This document shows, in pieces, positions 38,623 to 49,830 of a stretch of 64,000 nt of DNA. This DNA is from Agarophyton chilense. Taxonomy: Eukaryota > Rhodophyta > Florideophyceae > Gracilariales > Gracilariaceae. Both the position numbers and the translations under genes were made by a program. Position 1 is the first letter of the stretch; the number at the start of each line of letters is the position of its first letter. The notes beneath the pieces are model-generated. The model did not search any database. It was not told where the DNA came from and saw nothing but the letters and a program-made list of their open reading frames with translations. The stretch is taken from NCBI GenBank assembly GCA_030374765.1, contig JARGXX010000088.1, forward strand, positions 806,001 through 870,000. The letters are read 5' to 3'.

Positions 38623-39296
38623 GATCTTGGGTGAAGTAGATACCCGTACCAAACCTTGATCAGGACGTAGGCACAGTTATTGTATCATTTGCAGTAAGGC
38701 GCTAAAGAGAGTTTTTCCAGCTCTCAATGCAGAGGGCATTCTGGTGATCGCTCTGCCCTCCATCTGTTTTCGGCAGCAGATTCCTACGATGGAACGAAGG
38801 TTCAGGAGGCGTGGCTGTCAATGCATGAAATCAACGTCAACTCAGAGAACTGAAGACAAATGCTTTGCTTTCCCAACAACTGCTACCACATGATTTTCCG
38901 TCCTATGGTTCCCACAGCCATGCAGTTACCTTTGGGACCTACCCTTTGGTACAAGTTCGAGGTTTTCGGCCCATCGGTTGGTTTTAGAGAAATGGGAGCA
39001 TAGGAAATTTGCCCCACAGATAAGCAACGTGTAAGAAACATGTGCATACCGGCAACTGCTGGCCGCAGCTCTTAGCTTGGTCCACATCTGAGAAATTGTC
39101 TGGTGGGGGCCATATATCTCACTTAATCTTTAACTGCACCGCACTGATGGTCACCGACGACGACGCGTCATCGCTCCCAATCTCTATCTCCCGAAGTGCC
39201 TGTTCAAAGCTGCTTCTCAGACAAACAACGCCCCAGTGCGATTCACGACCTCGATTGTGGTGACCACTTTGCAACCTTCTCAACTTCACCTTCGTC
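38623..39296. other. Divergent intergenic region
   Basis: It lies between two start codons facing away from each other (38622 minus, 39297 plus) and so should contain both promoters. No strong TATA box or repeated element was recognised. Confidence 0.4.
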
Positions 39297-40292
39297 ATGG
39301 CCTTTGTCGCTCCAGTTCCGGTACTGCTACTTCCGTCTTCAGCAAGACTCCCTCTTTCTCACATTGCCGCTTCGCATGCATTCTCTGCTACCACTCGCCG
39401 ACGACCGCGCGCGCTACCGTTTCTGCGCTGCACGGCCACTGCAGCGCACCAAGTCTCGGAATCACACGCGCCACAATCTCAGCATCATCCGACCCCATCA
39501 CCCCCGACGCTCCAACAGGTCCCGGCTTCCCCGTTGCAGAACCGAATAACCCGCTTTTCACGTCTACGAAATCGGACATTTGCACTGCTTGCTCTTGCAC
39601 TTGGAGCGTACGCCTTCACACGCCTAGCTCACCAACAGCAATGGATGGCAGCCGTCGCCTCCCACGCCGCAAGTCTGGGCGCAACCAGAGCAGCAGTCCT
39701 GCTCGCTTTCGTCAATTTCTTCACAGTTCTGTTTTGTTTCCCTGCAAACATGGGTCTCATGGTGGCAGCGGGCGCATTACTACCATCGTTGCATGCCTTC
39801 CTGGCCTTGTTCATTTCGAAGACGATTGCTGCGGCTGCCGCATTCGCGCTTGGACGCACGTGGCTGCAAGCTCGAGCTGTTAAATTTCTAGAGTCTAAAC
39901 CGCGCTTGAGACGAATCATGCTGGAAAGCGGACAGGAAGGAGGATGGAAGTTTGTTTTGCTCATGCGACTAAGTCCCTTTCCTGGTTTCATGCTCAATTA
40001 TCTATTGAGTGTAACCGGCGTATCATTTGTTGAGTATGTGTTCGCTACAATGATTGGAATTGCACCGAGTGTTTTCAATCTTGTTTTAGTTGGAGCTGCT
40101 GCAAGCGACGTTGGAACTGGCGTCGTCACTGGTGGCGCTTCTATGCTACCGTTGTTGTTGAAGGGTTTGTGCGTGGGATCTATGGCAACTGCGATGTTCT
40201 TCGTCACACGCATAACACGAAGGGCCTTTAAAGATGTTGAGCTGGAGAGCCCTGAGTTGCTGCAAGATCCTGAAGGAGCATTAACAAACTGA
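39297..40292 (+). CDS. VTT-domain (TVP38/TMEM64, DedA-like) membrane protein
   Basis: ATG at 39297 gives 331 residues in a single exon. The first 80 residues are Ser/Ala/Arg/Pro-rich and resemble a plastid transit peptide. A membrane segment follows (FALLALALGAYAF), then the VTT core: FPANMGLMVAAGALLP, a re-entrant helix region, FALGRTWLQ, WKFVLLMRLSPFPGFMLNYL, and TMIGIAPSVFNLVLVGAAAS. A last membrane span lies near 300. The R-L-S-P-F-P-G-F-M-L-N-Y box is the hallmark of the family. Members act as lipid scramblases or in membrane organisation; plastid forms exist in algae and plants. Location is inferred from the leader. Length and motifs are normal. It converges on the next gene with about 150 bp between stops. 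Confidence 0.9.
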   Translation: MAFVAPVPVLLLPSSARLPLSHIAASHAFSATTRRRPRALPFLRCTATAAHQVSESHAPQSQHHPTPSPPTLQQVPASPLQNRITRFSRLRNRTFALLALALGAYAFTRLAHQQQWMAAVASHAASLGATRAAVLLAFVNFFTVLFCFPANMGLMVAAGALLPSLHAFLALFISKTIAAAAAFALGRTWLQARAVKFLESKPRLRRIMLESGQEGGWKFVLLMRLSPFPGFMLNYLLSVTGVSFVEYVFATMIGIAPSVFNLVLVGAAASDVGTGVVTGGASMLPLLLKGLCVGSMATAMFFVTRITRRAFKDVELESPELLQDPEGALTN

Positions 40293-40442
40293 CAATCTTA
40301 CTTTACATAAAGCCATTCATTGTTAACACCGTCAATATCAAAACGCATTTCTTGCCTTGATTTTCTTGTAGCAGAATCTCTTAGGACCGAGAAAACAATG
40401 TTGGCTGCTCGCCCCCAAATTGCCCCATAACGCCGCCACGCC

Positions 40443-41132
40443 TTATCTGTGGAACAAGTGTACCACACCGTTGCTTTCGTGAGCTAGGAATTTCCCCAGC
40501 GCAGCAAGAAGCACGGACCAAACAGCGCAGACCTTGATTATATCAGCCCTGGCTTCATCTCGCTGGCTTCGCAACCGGCCCACTTGTTCTTTTAATGTCA
40601 AAATCTCTCGCTCTGCCTTAGCAGCTCTTGTTTGGGTGCTTGCAAGTGTTGCAAACAGCCTTCGTGCCGTCTTGGCAATTTCAGATTGCCCTTTATGTTC
40701 CCAGTTTCGAACAAGCTGTTGCGCAGCTAGAAGCTGCATGTTGAGCAATTTCACTTGATGTGTCGCCTTATTTGCATCCTTTCTAGTACTCTCTAGCAAA
40801 ACGTGTAATTCGTCTATCTCCAATGTGACGAGTTTTGTCATCTTCTCCATTAATTCAGTTGTGGTACGTTCGGAGGCGTCGTGATCCATTTTTTCCTCTA
40901 TATCTCGGAACATTGCTTTTCTTTTGGCTGAATGCGTAAAGCGACGTAGTTGATGCATTGCGCCCACGATAAGAAACAGAGGGAGCCCCCCGATGACTCC
41001 AGCCCTATTTTCGATGTTCGTCTCGGGCAAACTCGGAGGGCGTATGGGTGACCTGTGCTCACCATTGTCAACGTTCATCCGAAAACTCCTGGAAGGGTTG
41101 GCCCTGCCACAAGTAAGAGAAAACGCATACAT
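40443..41132 (-). CDS. Coiled-coil membrane protein, function unknown
   Basis: The first ATG at 41132 gives 229 residues. After a basic N-terminal 30 residues comes a hydrophobic segment (AGVIGGLPLFLIVGAMHQL). A long predicted coiled coil rich in Glu/Lys/Arg/Leu/Ala follows (LESTRKDANKATHQVKLLNM to LTLKEQVGRLRSQRDEARAD). A second hydrophobic stretch (VCAVWSVLLAALGKFLAH) lies near the end. The topology suggests two membrane passes joined by a coiled coil, loosely like mitochondrial CCDC90/MCUR1-type proteins, though I see no defining motif, so that comparison is only structural. The frame is intact. Confidence 0.62.
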   Translation of the reverse strand: MYAFSLTCGRANPSRSFRMNVDNGEHRSPIRPPSLPETNIENRAGVIGGLPLFLIVGAMHQLRRFTHSAKRKAMFRDIEEKMDHDASERTTTELMEKMTKLVTLEIDELHVLLESTRKDANKATHQVKLLNMQLLAAQQLVRNWEHKGQSEIAKTARRLFATLASTQTRAAKAEREILTLKEQVGRLRSQRDEARADIIKVCAVWSVLLAALGKFLAHESNGVVHLFHR

Positions 41133-41872
41133 GGTTTCTCGTAACCGGTCAAACCTCAAGTTTTGAAAGTAGTATTGGTGTAATTGTGCGATATATTGAT
41201 ACTCTGCCCACGACTTTGTCGGTGACTAAGACGGAAATATTGAAGCACTCAATTCTTTCACGACCGGTAATTGATGCTTATCTCAAAATTCCACTCAGAA
41301 CGGGCATCGGTACCGTTCGAACGACAATTTTGAAGAGTGTACTGTGGAAAAGTACTAACTCAGACAGCTTTGAAGGAGCTTGTGACGCCGTTGGAAGCAT
41401 TCTATTATTCACTCGCCGGGGTCGTACTGTTGCTTGTTTCAGGCGATGCATTGGCTCGATGGCGCCGCTGACGCGTGGAACGGTTGCACACCGCGCACAT
41501 GCTTAGTTTCGTTATTTTTCACTGGCATGCGTCGTTTCACCGCTCGATAACCACTCGAACCTTTTCACCTGCCAATGACTGTCGCCAATACTTTACGAAA
41601 TACTGTATCCTTACCCTCTCGAGTCTCCCGTTATTATTAAAACTACGTCTTGGTTTTACCCTTCGTACCATTGTGGTCAATAGCCCCCTGTTGGTTCCAT
41701 CAACGCAGGCATTCCGAGCGACGTACCTGGGTATTTCTTCTTTTCCCTGCGTCATTGTATTTGGGCAACAGCAAATAGTGGATTCCCACCCGCTCGCACT
41801 CACGCCATACCGTGTCTTGAATACTCCATACTTCAGTTTCGCTCGTAATTCACTCACTTTGACTCTTATCCT
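41133..41872. other. Divergent intergenic region
   Basis: It separates two start codons facing away from each other. Several overlapping frames here lack recognisable motifs and are not annotated. Confidence 0.35.
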
Positions 41873-42061
41873 ATGGATCCCAAGTGGAAAGCTCAAAGCA
41901 CAAAGCCTTTGAATGACGAAGAGGCCCTGGCTTTCATGCAACAGTTCTTGAATGATCCTAATGCTGGTAAAACAGTGCAACGCGATATTCGAAAGGATGT
42001 CCGCAACCTTGCAAAATCTCTTGCATCAGCATGTGAAGCGAAAAAGACCGATGACACATAA
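41873..42061 (+). CDS. Small acidic/basic helical protein
   Basis: ATG at 41873 gives 62 residues (MDPKWKAQSTKPLNDEEALA, then FMQQFLNDPNAGKTVQRDIR). Composition is protein-like, with an amphipathic helix and a Lys-rich end, and it ends with a clear stop. No family recognised. It sits in the host gene island and diverges from the coiled-coil gene. It might be a complete small protein or the first exon of a longer one. Confidence 0.42.
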   Translation: MDPKWKAQSTKPLNDEEALAFMQQFLNDPNAGKTVQRDIRKDVRNLAKSLASACEAKKTDDT

Positions 42062-42939
42062 TATCAGATGGGTACACTGCAGAGGGAAAAAGCTCCGATA
42101 AACGCCGTATGCTGGAGAACCCTGCCATGAACTATTCTATGCATCGCCAACGGTACAAGTTCTGCATCCCTCAAAATGGCCCATGGTTCTCATTCAAGCG
42201 TGTCCGATGAGCTATGCAACTTCCTGCATGTTGTGTTTCTTGGAGCACTAAGCGTATGTAAGCGGCATGATGTTTCGCGCATGCCTGATCCCTGCTTATG
42301 CTATCACCCATGCTGGTACAGCCGGCCCACATATTGGCCCCTTGCAACGGATCCCAAAGTTGAAGCTTGTTTGTTCGTGAGGCCACAGCTTACAACAATC
42401 AATCGTCTCCTTTTCAAGTCTTCTTTTTTAAATGTCGAGTATATAAATTATCGCATCGTTCGCTGAAGACTAGCGAAAATCTTCATTTGATGTCTTGCAC
42501 AAAGCACTAGAAAAGCAAAGTTTCCGCTTTGTTGCATAGGTAAATGAAATACGTTACGTTGTTATCGAGCTCATTGTCGGAACAGCATGACGCATTCGGC
42601 GGGGGTAACAGCCCAGGTGTGCTCTAAAGGCATACGGCACTGCATATTTCAACAGTCCATCAACAGAGTATATCTGGTTGTTGTCTACAAAATACGACAC
42701 ATTTCGGAATTCTCTTCCATCTCCAGTCTAGAAAACAGTTTTCAGTACTCTTGTCCCACTCTTATCATCGCAATACTGTACAATAGAACCAAGGTAGAAA
42801 TCGAAGTAGCTTCTGCATCAAGCGTCTGCATCCAAATGCTTACAAAGTCGAGAAAACGATAAAACGTGAAAATGCCTCTAAACCTTCATCACGGTTACAT
42901 GCTCTACCAGAGACCAACACTAGCTAGTTCTCGCCACTC
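42062..42939. other. No recognisable gene
   Basis: Short frames with starts other than ATG or without motifs. It probably contains the 3' ends of both neighbouring genes. Confidence 0.4.
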
Positions 42940-43737
42940 TCATGCTTTGCTAACAAAGGATGACTCTATCGCTTCATCATCACATTGACGAAGGCCACTC
43001 TCATTCATGACAACATCCTTCGTTGTCGCGGGCACCATGTTCCCATCTGTTATGCACTGAACCCTCCTATTCCTGAAGAGATCCTCCCCGCCCCACTTTA
43101 CGCCGTTCTTGGCCAATCCCCACTTGGGGATCTGACGAGCCCGCCTGTAGGACAGGTCTTTGTCGTCATTGCCCGAGTCCGACATCCCCTCGCTGTCGAC
43201 TTCAGTTATAAGGCGTAGGCCCAACAGCAGACACCAGTATTCTCGAGTTCGTTCCCAATACTGGACCCGATTATGCGTGAATAGCCTTTCATCGTTTATG
43301 TCAAACTGGTCGCCATTCTTTGCCGGTGACAAGCCCATCATCGATGGCCAATAAGTCATCCGTTCGCACACCGGCCCCATTTGTTTCGTTTTCTCTGTTG
43401 CACGATTCTTCGCCTTATCTTGGGCTTTGTGTTCCACCACGGCCAGGTCCAGCTTTGGAGTATGTGGAACCACGCCCGTACCCGGCTCACGAGCTTCAGG
43501 CTCATCTGCACTGTGCACTGACGCCTCTTCCTCACTTTTCTTCTGTCGATTCCGTCCCATGCAATTCAGGAAAAGTCTTCCGGCCCCTCGCGATATTTTC
43601 GTAACCAATCCTCGTGCTATTCTCGGGATACTCCCAGGCCATCTACTCGTGAACCGACTGCCCTTGTTCTGCGCAGTGACATTCTCCTTACCCCCTTCAA
43701 TCTTCACACACTCATCCTGTAAAGTTTTGACATCCAT
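42940..43737 (-). CDS. Hypothetical protein, 265 residues
   Basis: ATG at 43737 opens an intact frame to 42940. The N-terminal third is basic (RGLVTKISRGAGRLFLNCMG) and could be an organelle leader or membrane-facing segment. The middle is charged and low in complexity. A more structured part reads MTYWPSMMGL, then RLFTHNRVQYWERTREYWC and LLLGLRLITE. The C-terminal part is charged. I do not recognise a domain. The competing plus frames over the same bases are shorter. Confidence 0.5.
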   Translation of the reverse strand: MDVKTLQDECVKIEGGKENVTAQNKGSRFTSRWPGSIPRIARGLVTKISRGAGRLFLNCMGRNRQKKSEEEASVHSADEPEAREPGTGVVPHTPKLDLAVVEHKAQDKAKNRATEKTKQMGPVCERMTYWPSMMGLSPAKNGDQFDINDERLFTHNRVQYWERTREYWCLLLGLRLITEVDSEGMSDSGNDDKDLSYRRARQIPKWGLAKNGVKWGGEDLFRNRRVQCITDGNMVPATTKDVVMNESGLRQCDDEAIESSFVSKA

Positions 43738-44029
43738 TGCTGCACGAGTTTCTCTGTCGTAGTTCGTCGTGCCTGTTTTCTTCTTCTATTGCAAAGACGT
43801 ATGTTTCTCTTGAAGAAAGATGGAGATGACTTCGAATCAAACGTCTCCGGCTCGCTCTCATTTTCTTTTACACTGCTGCTTCAACAGCATTGATTTATTG
43901 AGTACGGTGTGTTTATAGTACGTATCAAAACATATGAAAAGAACATGATCACAATACCATGGGGTCAAAGTGCATGTGTTTGTTATCTACGACTCACCGA
44001 CAAAGTGTGATGAGCATTTGAGAGTACAT

Positions 44030-44341
44030 TCAGACCATTTGCTGACATGGACGACACCGCTGGATATAATCACTTTTCTTTAAGATCAGGACAGCGATCG
44101 TCAGAAACGTGCTTGATGCAACGTGTCTGAACACACATGCTGCATAATTTTGTTCTCCAGGCAGCCAGAATAATCCTCTCTCGTACGGCTGGGGTGCATC
44201 AAACCTGACACAAATGCTTGCATTTGGATAACAGTTGCTGAAAGCCTCAGTGATGCTGGCGACATCATGTTTCTCAAAGGTAAACGAGAAGTCATCGATG
44301 TTTTGCATTCTCCGCGCTTCTGTCAGGGATTCTCTTTGCAT
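44030..44341 (-). CDS. Hypothetical protein, possibly 5'-truncated
   Basis: The frame beginning at ATG 44341 gives about 103 residues (MQRESLTEARRMQNIDDFSF, then CVRFDAPQPYERGLFWLPGE and AACVFRHVASSTFLTIAVLI). The text looks protein-like, with a hydrophobic helix near the end. Its upstream side runs into the Tc1/mariner element at 44453, so an original 5' part may have been separated. No family recognised. Confidence 0.35.
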   Translation of the reverse strand: MQRESLTEARRMQNIDDFSFTFEKHDVASITEAFSNCYPNASICVRFDAPQPYERGLFWLPGEQNYAACVFRHVASSTFLTIAVLILKKSDYIQRCRPCQQMV

Positions 44342-44452
44342 CTTGACACACTTCAATCTTGGGCGTCATCTCGTGGGTGAATTGTATTATCGTGTATAAC
44401 GTGGAAGCGGGTTTGTGGAACGTGTATAGCGGGAGCTCTTCCCGGCGCACTA

Positions 44453-46001
44453 CAGTGCCCGAAATTCCTATACGACACCCCCCTTTTTCTGGCATTGTGG
44501 GGGTACTGCGTCAAAAGTTTTCAATGAAACTAGGCCAGTTTATCCCATTCGTGCAATTATATAAAAGAGCCAATCCTCATCAGAAAACACAATTTTTTTA
44601 ATTATTTGTTTTGAATTCGGCTACCATAGACGGCGAAATTCCAATACGACAGTGCAAAGACTTCGATCCCTTCTGAACGATGTTGATTATATTAGTAGTC
44701 TATCTTACTGCCTTTACTCTCCAGCACCTTGGAACAACGTTTGGGCATTCTTCGCGCTAGTTTATAACACTCTTGGGTCGTAATATTAGCCCATTTTTCT
44801 AACACACCACTTTTCAGCTCTTCCAGATTTTCAAACTGCCGTCTATTGGCGTAAACACGTCTAACAAGTATGCCCCATATGTTCTCAATTGGATTCAAGT
44901 CAGGACTCTGAGCAGGCCAGTCCATAACTACAACGTTTTTATCTCCAAACCACTTTTTGGTAAGTTTTGCGGTATATGTAGCAGCATTTTTTTGTTGAAA
45001 TGTCCACGATTCTAGATATTTTTCGCAAGAAAACGGTAGCAGGAAGATTTAAAGCGTCTCAGTGCACTTCTTTGCATTTTGGTTACCAAAAAGAATTGCA
45101 AAAGTGCTCGTCTCAAGCTCTGAAAATGCACCCTATACCATTATGCCACCACCTCCATTCTGGCGTTTTGATATGACCTTTTCTTCGCGTCTTAGATCAT
45201 GCCAGTAAAACGCAAACCCATCTGGGCCGTCCAAGTTGAACTTCTTTTCATTCGAGAAGATTACTTTACCCCACTTTCTCTTAGTCCATTCATGTCTCTC
45301 CCGCGCCCAGATTAGACGGTGTCGTTTGTGAGATTCAGTCAAAGGTGGGGCTCGTTTCATCTTTTTGTATTGAAGAAATGGGGCAGAAGAGATCAGTTGC
45401 TGCACACGTCGTTGAGATACGGGCAAGTTAAGAGCTGTCTTTAGCTGACAATCTGTTAAATGGCCTTTCGATGCTTCTCGAATCAAATGACGACGGTCTT
45501 GTTGTGTCATTTTCTGTTTCCAACAGTGTTGGCGCGCTTTCCGGAGTTCTCGAGGTCCTTCAAAAATCTTGCAATGACGTCGCGAGACTTTTTTGTACGC
45601 TTTTGAATCACATTAACAGATAACCTCTGCTCGTACAGGGCTTAAATGTAATCTCGCTCTTTTTCTGTCAGGAGAAAAGCTTTTGGCATTTTTATTCGTT
45701 GAAAAGGTGGTTGGGCAGCGCAGTAAAACGTATTATATCTCTGTGAGCAACGGCAGAGCTACAAGAAACACATTTGTCTCGCTCTTGACCGTTTACTGAG
45801 AAGTGTCGTATAGGAATTTCGCCGTCTATGGTTGACGAATTCAAAACAAGTAATGAAACAATTAGTGATTTCTGATGAAGATTGGATCTTTTATATAATT
45901 GTTCGAATGAGACGAGCTGGCCCAGTTTCATTGAAAACTTTTGACGCAGTACCTCACAATGCCAGAAAAAGGGGGGTGTCGTATAGGAATCTTGGGCACT
46001 G
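44453..46001 (-). mobile_element. Tc1/mariner element with long IR/DR termini
   Basis: The 1549-bp element starts CAGTGCCC and ends GGGCACTG, and is flanked by TA on both sides (44451-44452, 46002-46003). Terminal inverted repeats of about 190 bp (44453-44640, 45810-46001) each contain the box ATTCCTATACGACAC (one copy ATTCCAATACGACAG) twice in the same direction. This is the IR/DR arrangement of Sleeping Beauty-like elements. A degenerate transposase lies inside on the minus strand. Confidence 0.9.
44692..45689 (-). pseudogene. Dead Tc1/mariner transposase
   Basis: It starts MPKAFLLTEKERDYI at 45689, then a TAA, then a helix-turn-helix (VNVIQKRTKKSRDVIARFL). A frameshift near 45510 leads into TQQDRRHLIREASKGH, RRVQQLISSA and GKVIFSNEKKFNLDGPDGF. 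A TAG follows (MV-stop-GAFS), then FQQKNAATYTAKL and WPAQSPDLNPIENIWG. In the family the catalytic triad is D-D34-E. The first Asp is Asn here (SNEKK for SDEKK), the second position is Lys (QQKN for QQDN), and the final Glu is intact. Two stops, a frameshift and two lost catalytic residues make it inactive. Confidence 0.88.
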
Positions 46002-46042
46002 TATGCCTGCAATTTTTGGAGGGATACTGTAAAGGTTAGGCC

Positions 46043-46907
46043 TGTAGGACAATGCCCCCGACGGGGAAACCCCACGAAGACGTCCGGATCTTCCTCTCAC
46101 GAGGTAACCGGCGCGGTAGAGCCCTCCCAGGGATCGGCGCGCAATGCCGGGTGTAAGCCGGAGCCGAACCGTCGCGACGGGCGCAGGGAGGCTGAAAGAA
46201 GCCGAGAATATCCGCCGAAGCGGTGCTTGCGTATCCTCTGAGGAGGCAAAACCCACGAGAGTGGCGAGCACGACAGGTGTCAGTGCGAGCCGCAAGAGCG
46301 GGAATTGCCCAATGAAGGGGAGGAAAAGGGAAGGAAAATGGGAACGGAGGCAAGAGGGCGAGGTTGACCACGAGTCGCAAGAGGAGACTCGGGAATAGCC
46401 GGCACTGCCGGGTGTAGCAAACCGTATACACGGGCGGAACCACGAAAGTGGGAATAGATACCCAACACACGAAGGCTGCTTGAACGTCCAAGGGGGTTGG
46501 GAAGCCGTGCACCACGGGAAATCCCTCCGTAAGGAGTTGTATATCCGCGCAGGCGGTTCGACCCAGAGCCAAGATCTTGAAGACCAAGATCACCCTTGTT
46601 GGGGAGACTTTACTGGACCGGCGGCCGCGAGACCGGCGGCCTAAGTACTGTAGTCACCGTAGAATAGAATAAATAAAGTCTATCCTAAATAGCTAAATGT
46701 CCGTCTAATAAAAGGGGCCAATCTGGCGGCCACGTGTCGCGCGGGCGCTGCGGCCACGTGTATGGCACCCGGTCCCGCCGGTACATCACCGGCGTTCCGG
46801 CCATCGCCGTGAAAACGGATTACTCCTACTCATAACGAGGTTGCACGCCGGAGGCTCCGGAAAAAACTTAAGTCCCAAAAAACCTCCCTGGAGGACGTTG
46901 CTCTTCA
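46043..46907 (-). mobile_element. Solo LTR, chromovirus family A
   Basis: The 865-bp sequence is flanked by a perfect 5-bp TSD, AGGCC (46038-46042 and 46908-46912). In plus orientation it starts TGTAGGACAA and ends TTGCTCTTCA. Its inverse complement resembles the 5' LTR of the adjacent chromovirus at 47142, so this copy is in the opposite orientation. It has no coding capacity and lies only about 40 bp from the Tc1/mariner end. Confidence 0.9.
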
Positions 46908-47141
46908 AGGCCTCTCGTCTCATGAACCATAGAGATATATTTTCAAAACCCGTGTGGTACGCACGTATCTTTCGAGCTTGTAGCAAACCACAGATCCGTA
47001 TTTCAGGCGAATGGTTTTGATAGCCGTACTTGCCCACTTCGAAGTTAGCATGATACTAAACGGGTCCAGACCTGCGTAGCGACAAATCCGAATTAAGAAA
47101 TGGAAGTATATTTGTTGTTAAGGAGTAAACCATAATCTTTG

Positions 47142-47815
47142 TGAAGTACAATGCCCTTCAAGGGGGTTTCTTCCCAGGACTTAGAAGTTTCGCTCGCTTG
47201 AGGCCTAGCTTGGTCTATGACAAGCTATACCGCTATTGCGTGCCGACGGCCGGTTAGGACCTGAAGTGCATACTGGTGGAAAACGTGGACTGCACGGATG
47301 CCGACGCTCGAGTTCGAGGCGTACCACACGTGGCCCGGATTCTGCTTAATGGTTAGTATTATTTAGTATTATTTAGTATTTATTTAGCTACGCTATCGCT
47401 TTGTAGTGTCTATTTTTCGGGCGCGCGCCTGTTGTCAGGGGCCGCGCGCCAGGCTACTTAGGACTTTGAGCACTGCTCCCCAGTAAACACCCTCCTGGGA
47501 GATCCCAAGGAGGGAGTCTTGGCTCTGAACTTTTCGCCTTCGGCGCGTCTTCACCGCATACTGCGTGAGCGCCCGTTGCACGTTAGTTCATCCATCCCTC
47601 TGTCGACCAGAGTGCTACCACCACCGTGGATTCATATTTAATCGCCGACACTTGTCGTAGTCTCGCCCCTGTATAGGGTTTCGCCCCCGTTTTCCTCTTG
47701 TTCTCCTTTTTGGCTCTCGTGAGTGGCCGCCCCACTCACCCCGTTCGTCCACCTCATACGAGTGTTTCCTCGCTCCTTTTCCGACAATCGCCGTGAGACC
47801 GCTCCGCCTAAGATT
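47142..47815 (+). repeat. 5' LTR of the chromovirus (3' limit approximate)
   Basis: Shared blocks with the reversed solo LTR at 46043 include ACACGTGGCC, ATTTAGCTA and GATCTTGGCTCTG/GTCTTGGCTCTGAAC. It contains a TTAGTATTATT microsatellite near 47350 and a GC-rich hairpin (GGGCGCGCGCC...GGCCGCGCGCC) near 47420. TTGGTCACACC near 47817 may be the primer-binding site, similar to the TGGTCTCCC of the 18-24 kb element. Confidence 0.6.
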
Positions 47816-47949
47816 GGTCACACCCCGGACTGTGCCGTGCTCACCTAAACACTCTAGGTATATCCCGCCGGGTTGGCCTCGGTCTTGGACGCGGAGTCAA
47901 ACCGGTGCACCAGAACCCTCGCAACCATCCCGTATCCCGGTCCGTTCAC

Positions 47950-49828
47950 GGTATCATACCGGTGGATCGACTGGCGTGCCAGGTGGAAGGACCTCGAGAC
48001 CTCCTGTCTCTAATTCGACACCCCCAGCAAGTGGAGCAGGACCGGAGTCTGCCGCCGCCCAGATGCCCTCCCCTGCTACGGATGTCACCGTCCATCCCAG
48101 CTTTGCAGCTGTGGAAGAGCAACTCCGCTCTATGCGGGAAGCTCAAGTCATCCTTGCAGAGGAGTTCGATTCCCTTCGCAAGAAGGTGGATGACACTGCT
48201 ACGCAGGATTTTTCTGAGGACCTCCGTGTCCTCCGTGCCGATGTGAACTCGATTCTAGAGTCCCTTGGTGGACCCTCGGCCTTTGTCAAGGACGTCGCGT
48301 ACAAGTTCTCGCGCGTCCGAAGCCGTCTAGAGACGTTGGAATAAACCCTAATGTCGGGTGATGATCCGGCCGAGCCGGTTGCAGTATCCCACAAGGGAAG
48401 TAAGGAGGAAGACCGCCAGGCTCGAAGGAAGCGAAGAAACACGGATCCCGAACCGTCAGACTCCTCATCCTCGGAGTCCGACTCTTCCGATTCATCGGTG
48501 GAAGTAGCTCGCCGTGAGCGTTCCTAACGCTCTAAGCGGTCAACAGCCACCCGTGGTGTGATCCGCGCCCGCACGAAGGGAAAGAAGCACACAGGTTTGA
48601 AGGAGCTGAAACCGACCAATTCGCTCTTTAAGAAGCTCTTATCATACCGGTACTACCGTTTGGAGGACTCCTCTTTGGATCGTACACCCCGTGGTACGGG
48701 AAGAGTGAAGGACTGCATTAAGCGAATGCAGCTCTCACTTCGCAACCAGTTGTTTTCTGGAGAAGACCCAATATTGGTGTTGGATTTCTTGGCACGCTTT
48801 GTCGCGGAAGCTGATATCCTCGGAATGAATGAGGGACAGGCCTACATTGCCTTACCTTACTTCTTACATGGGCTTGCAGAAGACCAGTATCACTCTGTCA
48901 GAGGTTCATCACGCGCTTCCGAAGGAGGGGTTACATGCTGGCCTGAAGCACCGATAATTCGTCGCGCCTTAACAAGGCCTTCCACCGCTGTGGCAATGTT
49001 TACCCCGCTGAAGAGCGTTGTACCCTGTTTGTCGATGGTTTGGACTCGGCGATCCGGACTCTTGTTGCTCAACGTCGAGAAGATAGACCTAAACCCACGT
49101 ATTTGGAACTAGTGCAGTTCGCTCGCGCAGAAGGTGAAGCCCTGCGCGCGCGCACTCTTGGATCCACGGTTAGGTCCGCAAAAGCGTTGATGTTACAACC
49201 GGGTACCCTGTCAGCTTCGATGATCGACGAACAGGCCTCTCGAAGAGATTATGATAACGTGCAGCTAGCCCATAGCAACGTTCATTCCATCCCGACAACG
49301 GAGTTACCCTCAGCCTTGGACGAGTCACAATACGTGATTAAAGATGACACGCTACTCTATGCGGATAATGGTCGCATCCGTGCGCCACGCGTCCCACATG
49401 ACAGTGGTGTTCACCGCTTTTCGCGTCCTGGTTGAAGAGATACCCGCCCAGCGGTGAAGTTCGCTGAGCCTCGCCACCCAACACCGGCTTCTGGCCTGAT
49501 TTGTCATCTCTGCTACAAACCAGGCCATACTTCTCCACAGCGTGTGTTGTCTCTCCGAGAATGGGCACAAGTCGTAGTCAATTACGAGACCCTATCCCCG
49601 GAGGACAAAGCAGCTGTTCCGATTGCATCGTACATCCGTGCTCGAACGGATGTTCCACGTCACGTGTCGCTTCCCCGAGCTCGGGTGGTACCTGCACCGG
49701 AATCCCGTTTCACCGACGTGATCAGTCACCCCAACGCTTCTGCGGTACCTTCTGGACCTGATGCCCCGGCGTTCCCTGTTCAACGTCCTGAGCAGCCGCC
49801 TCCGGCGGAGCAGGCCCAGAAAAACTAA
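47950..49828 (+). pseudogene. Broken Gag of the chromovirus
   Basis: A first frame to 48344 has a coiled-coil part (SFAAVEEQLRSMREAQVILA). A new ATG at 48351 starts an acidic Ser/Asp segment with a stop near 48526. Capsid sequence follows (RMQLSLRNQLFSGEDPILVL, LHGLAEDQYHSV), then frame changes near 48910 and 49430. A single knuckle-like motif (ICHLCYKPGHTSPQ) lies near 49500 with Gln in place of the last Cys. Confidence 0.75.
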
Positions 49829-49830
49829 GT

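Noticed and set aside
41186-41912. Overlapping frames of 100-147 codons on both strands
   Set aside because: No motifs, doubtful start codons, and they lie in the divergent promoter region between two better supported genes.
46036-46593. Open frames within the solo LTR
   Set aside because: The sequence is bounded by a perfect duplication and matches other LTRs; the frames are Pro/Arg-rich by composition.
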